Assembly (NCBI RefSeq): GCF_010727475.1
Contig: NZ_AP022567.1
Coordinates: forward strand, 5,704,001-5,768,000
DNA: 64,000 bases
DNA from: Mycolicibacterium mageritense
GTDB lineage: Bacteria; Actinomycetota; Actinomycetes; Mycobacteriales; Mycobacteriaceae
Reading direction: 5' to 3'
Below the pieces are notes generated by a model. The model was given only the letters and a program-made list of their open reading frames with translations. It was not told the origin of the DNA and ran no database searches. Of the stretch, positions 60,546 through 64,000 are shown in pieces; position 1 is the first letter of the stretch, and each line of letters starts with the position of its first letter. A program made the position numbers and the translations under genes.

Positions 60546-61304
60546 TCAGCGCACCTGCGCGCGGCCGCGCTCGAACACCGACGCGCGGCTGGCCGCGATG
60601 TCGTCGCCGGTCGCACCGGCCATCCAGGCCCGCGCGGACTCGGCCTCGATCCACAGCCCGGCGTTGGTCTGGGACGCATCGATGCGGTGATACGAGTGCA
60701 GCAGGGCACGCACCGCCGCCTGGTTGTTGCCGACGATCGAGGCCGCCACAGCGCGGGCCGCCGTCAACAGTTCGTCGTGCGGCACGACCTCGGTGACCAG
60801 CCCGGCGCGCAGGGCATCGGTGGCCGAGAGGTAGTCGCCCGTGAGGCTCATCCGGCGCGCGAGGCCCACACCGACCTTCTGCGGCAGCCGGACCGAGAGG
60901 CCCCACGTCGGCAGCAGGCCCACCCGGGCGTGGGTGTCGGCGAACCTCGCGTGTTCGGAGGCGATCAGGATGTCGCAGTTGAGCGCCAATTCGAGGCCAC
61001 CGGTCACCGCTGCGCCGTTGATCGCGCCGATGACGGGCTTGGTCATGGCGGGCCACTTGGGTGAGATGTCGGGCAACTCGGTGGTGTCACCGAGTTCCTT
61101 GAGATCGAGCCCGGCGCAGAACACCGGATCGGCGCCCGTGAGGATCACGACGTCGACGTCGTCGTCGGCCTGCGCGGCGTGCAGCGCAGCGTAGAACGCC
61201 GTTCGCAACTCGGCCGACAGCGCATTACGGGATTGCGGCCGGTTGAGTGTGAGGGTGCGAATCCGATCGGTGGTTTCGGTAAGCAGGACGGCGGCGTCGG
61301 TCAT
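60546..61304 (-). CDS. Enoyl-CoA hydratase/isomerase (crotonase) family protein
   Basis: 252 aa from ATG 61304. Crotonase fold: oxyanion-hole loops VFCAGLDLKELGD and INGAAVTGGLELALNCDI, then ARFADTHARVGLLPTWGLSV with a Gly-rich turn. The Glu positions of a true hydratase are partly changed (GLLPTWG where Glu is often seen), so isomerase or other activity is possible. Lies 55 bases from the GNAT gene on the same strand. One of many EchA paralogues in mycobacteria. Confidence 0.88.
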   Translation of the reverse strand: MTDAAVLLTETTDRIRTLTLNRPQSRNALSAELRTAFYAALHAAQADDDVDVVILTGADPVFCAGLDLKELGDTTELPDISPKWPAMTKPVIGAINGAAVTGGLELALNCDILIASEHARFADTHARVGLLPTWGLSVRLPQKVGVGLARRMSLTGDYLSATDALRAGLVTEVVPHDELLTAARAVAASIVGNNQAAVRALLHSYHRIDASQTNAGLWIEAESARAWMAGATGDDIAASRASVFERGRAQVR

Positions 61305-61340
61305 GGCATGAACCTATCGCGGGGCACCTATCGTGGGGAC

Positions 61341-61607
61341 ATGTGCCGCAACATCACCGAGCTGCGGGGGCTTGAGCCCGCCGCAACCGACGAGGAGATC
61401 GAAGCCGCTGCCAGGCAATATGTCCGCAAGGTCAGTGGTATCACCCGCCCGACCGGAGCCAATGTGGACGCTTTCGAGACCGCGGTCGCCGAGGTGACCG
61501 CGACCACGACGCGTCTGCTGACCGGGTTGGCCCCGCGCCGTCAACCGCCGAAAACCGTTCCGCCGCTGCGCCGTCCCGAGGTTCGTGCGCGGCTTGCGGC
61601 GAAGTGA
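61341..61607 (+). CDS. DUF2277 family small protein
   Basis: 88 aa from ATG 61341, which gives the conserved family start MCRNITELRGLEP and AATDEEIEAAARQYVRKVSG, then GITRPTGANVDAFE. Mostly helical; the family is short and uncharacterised. A longer upstream reading overlaps the divergent enoyl-CoA hydratase and is rejected. Overlaps the next gene (GTGA), so the pair is cotranscribed. Confidence 0.85.
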   Translation: MCRNITELRGLEPAATDEEIEAAARQYVRKVSGITRPTGANVDAFETAVAEVTATTTRLLTGLAPRRQPPKTVPPLRRPEVRARLAAK

Positions 61608-62167
61608 GCACGACCGCGCTGACTCAACCCGCGCTCAAGGAATGGAGCGCGGCCGTGCATGCGCTGCTCGACGGCAGGCAAACCATCCTGCTGCGCAAAG
61701 GCGGCATCCACGAGAAGCGGTTCGCCGTGAACAGCGGACAGTTCCTGCTGTTCCCGACGGTTGCGCACAGCCACGCCGAGCGGGTTCGCCCCGAACACCG
61801 TGACCTGCTCGTCCCGGCGGCGGCCGACAGCACCGAGGACGCGCTGATCATCCGGGCCGGCGCGAAAGTGGTTGACACCATTGAGGTCAACCATCCGGAG
61901 GCCATCGATGCTCTCGAGTCCATGCACATCTGGACGCGGGAGTCGGTGCAGGCCGACCGGTTGGATTTCCGGCCACGGCATCGGCTTGCCGTGCTGGTGG
62001 TGCAGGTCAGTGCGCTGGCGGAGCCGGTCCGCCTGGACCGCACGCCCGACTACGCCGGATGCAAGAGTTGGGTACAGCTGCCCGTGCAGGCCGATTGGCG
62101 GCCACCGGTGCACGGCGACGCCGCGCTGCGCGACGTCGCCGCCCGGGTTCGGAGCTCAGTCGGCTGA
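61604..62167 (+). CDS. DUF1802 family protein
   Basis: 187 aa from GTG 61604. DUF1802 core: LKEWSAAVHALLDGRQTILL, RKGGIHEKRF, then FLLFPTVAHSHAERVRPEHR and a C-terminal YAGCKSWVQLP. The family is widely conserved and uncharacterised. Coupled to the DUF2277 gene. Convergent with the CocE-type hydrolase, overlapping its end by 12 bases. Confidence 0.85.
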   Translation: MSTTALTQPALKEWSAAVHALLDGRQTILLRKGGIHEKRFAVNSGQFLLFPTVAHSHAERVRPEHRDLLVPAAADSTEDALIIRAGAKVVDTIEVNHPEAIDALESMHIWTRESVQADRLDFRPRHRLAVLVVQVSALAEPVRLDRTPDYAGCKSWVQLPVQADWRPPVHGDAALRDVAARVRSSVG

Positions 62168-63811
62168 CGGCGGGCGTGACCCGGCCGGCAGCACGAGTCG
62201 CGAAAGCCCACCGTGGCCGTGATGAACGGTGTGGGTCGCACGGACCATGCGTGAACCGGAGACGACCGGCTCGGCGGTACCGAGATTGCGCGCGAAACGG
62301 GGATGAGAGCCGCCCGAGATCATCAGCCGAATCCGCGAACCTGCCCTGAAGCGGTGTGCGACCGCGTCCAATTCCAGGCGCACCGGCCCGGTGTGGTTGT
62401 TGAGCCGGCGGAACGCGTCGGAGACGTTGCGGGAGCGCCCCTTCGCGTCCACCTCGCTGACTCGCACGAAGATGTCGTGGTACGGGTTGTCGCAACTGTG
62501 CGCCAACTCCACGACCGGGTTGCCGGTCACGAAGAGATCGGCGGGCAGCGGGTCACCTGTGAACGTCAGCACGTCGCTGCGCTCGGCGAGCCGGCTGTCG
62601 TTGCGGTAACCACCCTCACGAGCCAGCAGCCGGCCGCCGATGGTCGGGGTGGGATTGGCGGGGTGGTAGGTGAACGTCGACGGCGGCGCGGTCTCGGCGG
62701 GTGCGACGCCGGCCAGCCGTCCCGTCGGCTGTAGAAACAACTCGTGATCGGTCTGCCGCGGCGGCCAGTCGGGCAGGTCGACCCAGCCGTGGTTGGTGAC
62801 GTGGATGCGCACGGGGCTGCGGTCCACCGCGGGCTTCCCGGCAAGATGCGTGCCCAGCCAGTCCAGCGATTCCCGCAGCACCGTCGGTGCGCCCTTGGTC
62901 ATTACCTGGGTGTGGGTCCAGGATCCGACGGTCAGTGCGACCGGGACATCCCGCCGCCGCAGGTGCTGATACTGCGCGAGCGTCTGCTCCAGAAACAGAT
63001 CCTGCCAGCCGCCGACCAGCAGGACGGGCACCGACGTGCGGTCGAGCGCCTCGGGGCATCGCAGCGCGTCCCAGAACGGATCCTCCGCGTCGGGATGGTC
63101 CAGCCACGTCTCGTACCAGGGCGCACCGGCGCCGAGCAGGGTCCGGCCGGCCTGTCCCGCGGGCAATCGGTCGGTGGCCCTGGCGACCGCACGCGGGGCG
63201 CGCCATTCCCGCAGAATCGTGCGCGCGAGCCCCGGGTCTTCCTGGTGGGCGACCATGTTGCTCCAGCCGAGGAAGTCGTTGAGGGTGAACGAGCCGGTGC
63301 CCCACGCGGAGGCCTGGAAATCGTGCGGCCCGACGGTGATCACCGCGGCCTTGAGTTCCGGCGGCGGATCCGACAGCAGCGCCCATTGGGTGAACCCGAG
63401 GTAGGACAGACCGATCGTGCCGAAGCTGCCGGTGAACCACGGTTGCCCGCGCAGCCATGCCACGGTGTCGGCGCCGTCGGCCTTCTCGTGGACCATGGGC
63501 GTGAACTCGCCGCCGGATCCGAACGTGCCACGCACGCTCTGCAGCACGACGTGGTAGCCGCGGGCGGCGTACACCTGTGCGAACAGCGCCGAAAACGGGA
63601 ACCGGCGCCCGTACGGGCCGCGCACCAGCAGCGTTCCTGCGGGCGTTTCGGTGTGTGGCGCGTAGTGGTCGGCGATCAGGTCGACCCCGTCGCGCATCGG
63701 GACACGCAGGCGCTGGTGCACGGTGAAGGTGGTGGTGTGGGGTGGCAGCCCCAGCAGCCGACTGACGGTCCGGCGGGCGGCCGCCGGGGCAGTGGTAGTC
63801 ACGGTCACCAC
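62156..63811 (-). CDS. CocE/NonD family hydrolase (X-Pro dipeptidyl-peptidase-like)
   Basis: 551 aa from GTG 63811. Peptidase S15 fold: VPMRDGVDLIADHYAP, RGPYGRR, nucleophile Ser136 in GLSYLGFTQW, a helical cap, then the C-terminal jelly-roll (DLFVTGNPVVEL, FRAGSRIRLMISGGSHPRFA). Acts on acyl esters or amides such as cocaine or beta-lactam side chains in relatives. No signal peptide. Upstream there are only about 33 bases before the next minus-strand gene. Confidence 0.9.
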   Translation of the reverse strand: MVTVTTTAPAAARRTVSRLLGLPPHTTTFTVHQRLRVPMRDGVDLIADHYAPHTETPAGTLLVRGPYGRRFPFSALFAQVYAARGYHVVLQSVRGTFGSGGEFTPMVHEKADGADTVAWLRGQPWFTGSFGTIGLSYLGFTQWALLSDPPPELKAAVITVGPHDFQASAWGTGSFTLNDFLGWSNMVAHQEDPGLARTILREWRAPRAVARATDRLPAGQAGRTLLGAGAPWYETWLDHPDAEDPFWDALRCPEALDRTSVPVLLVGGWQDLFLEQTLAQYQHLRRRDVPVALTVGSWTHTQVMTKGAPTVLRESLDWLGTHLAGKPAVDRSPVRIHVTNHGWVDLPDWPPRQTDHELFLQPTGRLAGVAPAETAPPSTFTYHPANPTPTIGGRLLAREGGYRNDSRLAERSDVLTFTGDPLPADLFVTGNPVVELAHSCDNPYHDIFVRVSEVDAKGRSRNVSDAFRRLNNHTGPVRLELDAVAHRFRAGSRIRLMISGGSHPRFARNLGTAEPVVSGSRMVRATHTVHHGHGGLSRLVLPAGSRPPSAD

Positions 63812-63844
63812 ACCGAGCCTACTTAAGCCTGCTAATCAGTTGGT

Positions 63845-64000
63845 TCAGAACTTGTAGTACGGCGCCAGTTCGTGGGCCCGCTGCATGTTGGTCTGCAGGC
63901 AGTCGGGGTTGGGCTCGGAGTAGATCGGCGAATAGAACAGCGACTGCTGGATCACGCCGTAGCTGGTCTTGAACGCCACCATGCAGGTGATCCACCACCG
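63845..64000 (-). CDS. Hypothetical protein, C-terminal 51 residues
   Basis: Partial at the right edge and too short for a usual ORF call. On the minus strand the frame reads WWITCMVAFKTSYGVIQQSL and ends LQTNMQRAHELAPYYKF before TGA (63845-63847). Two Cys (in ITCMVAF and NPDCLQT) 29 residues apart and aromatic character suggest a small secreted mycobacterial protein, but the start lies outside the window. Codon use and the intact frame support a real gene. Confidence 0.55.
   Translation of the reverse strand, partial: RWWITCMVAFKTSYGVIQQSLFYSPIYSEPNPDCLQTNMQRAHELAPYYKF

Overview
The window is high-GC DNA packed with genes on both strands, many joined by 4-base ATGA or GTGA stop/start overlaps and many starting with GTG. 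From memory, the gene order ispG, GNAT, PBP-lipo, DUF1707, map, glnA4, class I amidotransferase, aldC, SDR, nicT, mtr, hydrolase, mqo, GNAT, Mg-chelatase-like, cobO, cobB, cysG, efpA, proS, rimP, nusA, ylxR, infB, rbfA, nrnA, dinF follows the M. tuberculosis backbone Rv2868c to Rv2836c. Mycothione reductase and EfpA also point to a mycobacterium. The extra genes and gene sizes suggest a fast-growing environmental species of the Mycolicibacterium smegmatis type. Species assignment is an inference, since no database search was possible.

Layout. 1-7.6 kb: 3' end of ispG (isoprenoid pathway), a GNAT, a divergent peroxiredoxin-like/TetR pair, an arginase-fold protein, the PBP-lipo transpeptidase, a DUF1707 protein, a PaaI-type thioesterase and methionine aminopeptidase. 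7.7-20.4 kb: accessory genes absent, as I recall, between map and glnA4 in M. tuberculosis. These are cobQ (cobyric acid synthase), DUF2000, an AraC regulator, a lipoprotein, a degenerate alpha/beta hydrolase, the two-gene N-acetylglutaminylglutamine amide (NAGGN) osmolyte cassette, a SWIM-SNF2 helicase and an APC permease. 20.6-25.6 kb: glnA4, PuuD-like hydrolase, aldehyde dehydrogenase, SDR and GntR regulator. With the permease they form a complete gamma-glutamylation catabolic route, most simply for ethanolamine. 25.6-29.5 kb: an ArsR regulator with a Ni/Co transporter, then mycothione reductase and a lipase-like hydrolase. 29.7-36.9 kb: mqo, GNAT, and a cobalamin block (ChlI/ChlD-type chelatase, cobO, cobB, cysG). 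36.9-42.0 kb: efpA efflux pump, a PCD-like/VOC fusion, proS, and two convergent small genes. 42.2-50.0 kb: translation and RNA operon rimP-nusA-ylxR-infB-rbfA-nrnA-dinF.

50-64 kb leaves the tuberculosis synteny. It holds a MerR/methyltransferase divergent pair with a perfect dyad, and an NMT1/Ssu-type ABC transporter operon. A LacI regulator and a divergent three-gene sugar-type catabolic operon (Gfo/Idh/MocA, DUF993, sugar phosphate isomerase/epimerase) follow. Then come an EamA transporter, a GNAT, an enoyl-CoA hydratase, a DUF2277-DUF1802 pair, a CocE-type hydrolase and the 3' end of a small unknown gene.

The main non-coding signals are: the same 14-bp palindrome in front of both the ABC operon and the LacI/Gfo divergon; palindromes in front of the TetR/peroxiredoxin pair, glnA4, nicT, efpA and merR; a 48-bp palindromic repeat present twice in opposite orientation (inside the cob operon and as the proS terminator); and a 35-bp tandem duplication over the ngg stop codon. 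No rRNA, tRNA, CRISPR, insertion sequence or prophage was seen, and no gene-free stretch exceeds about 215 bases.
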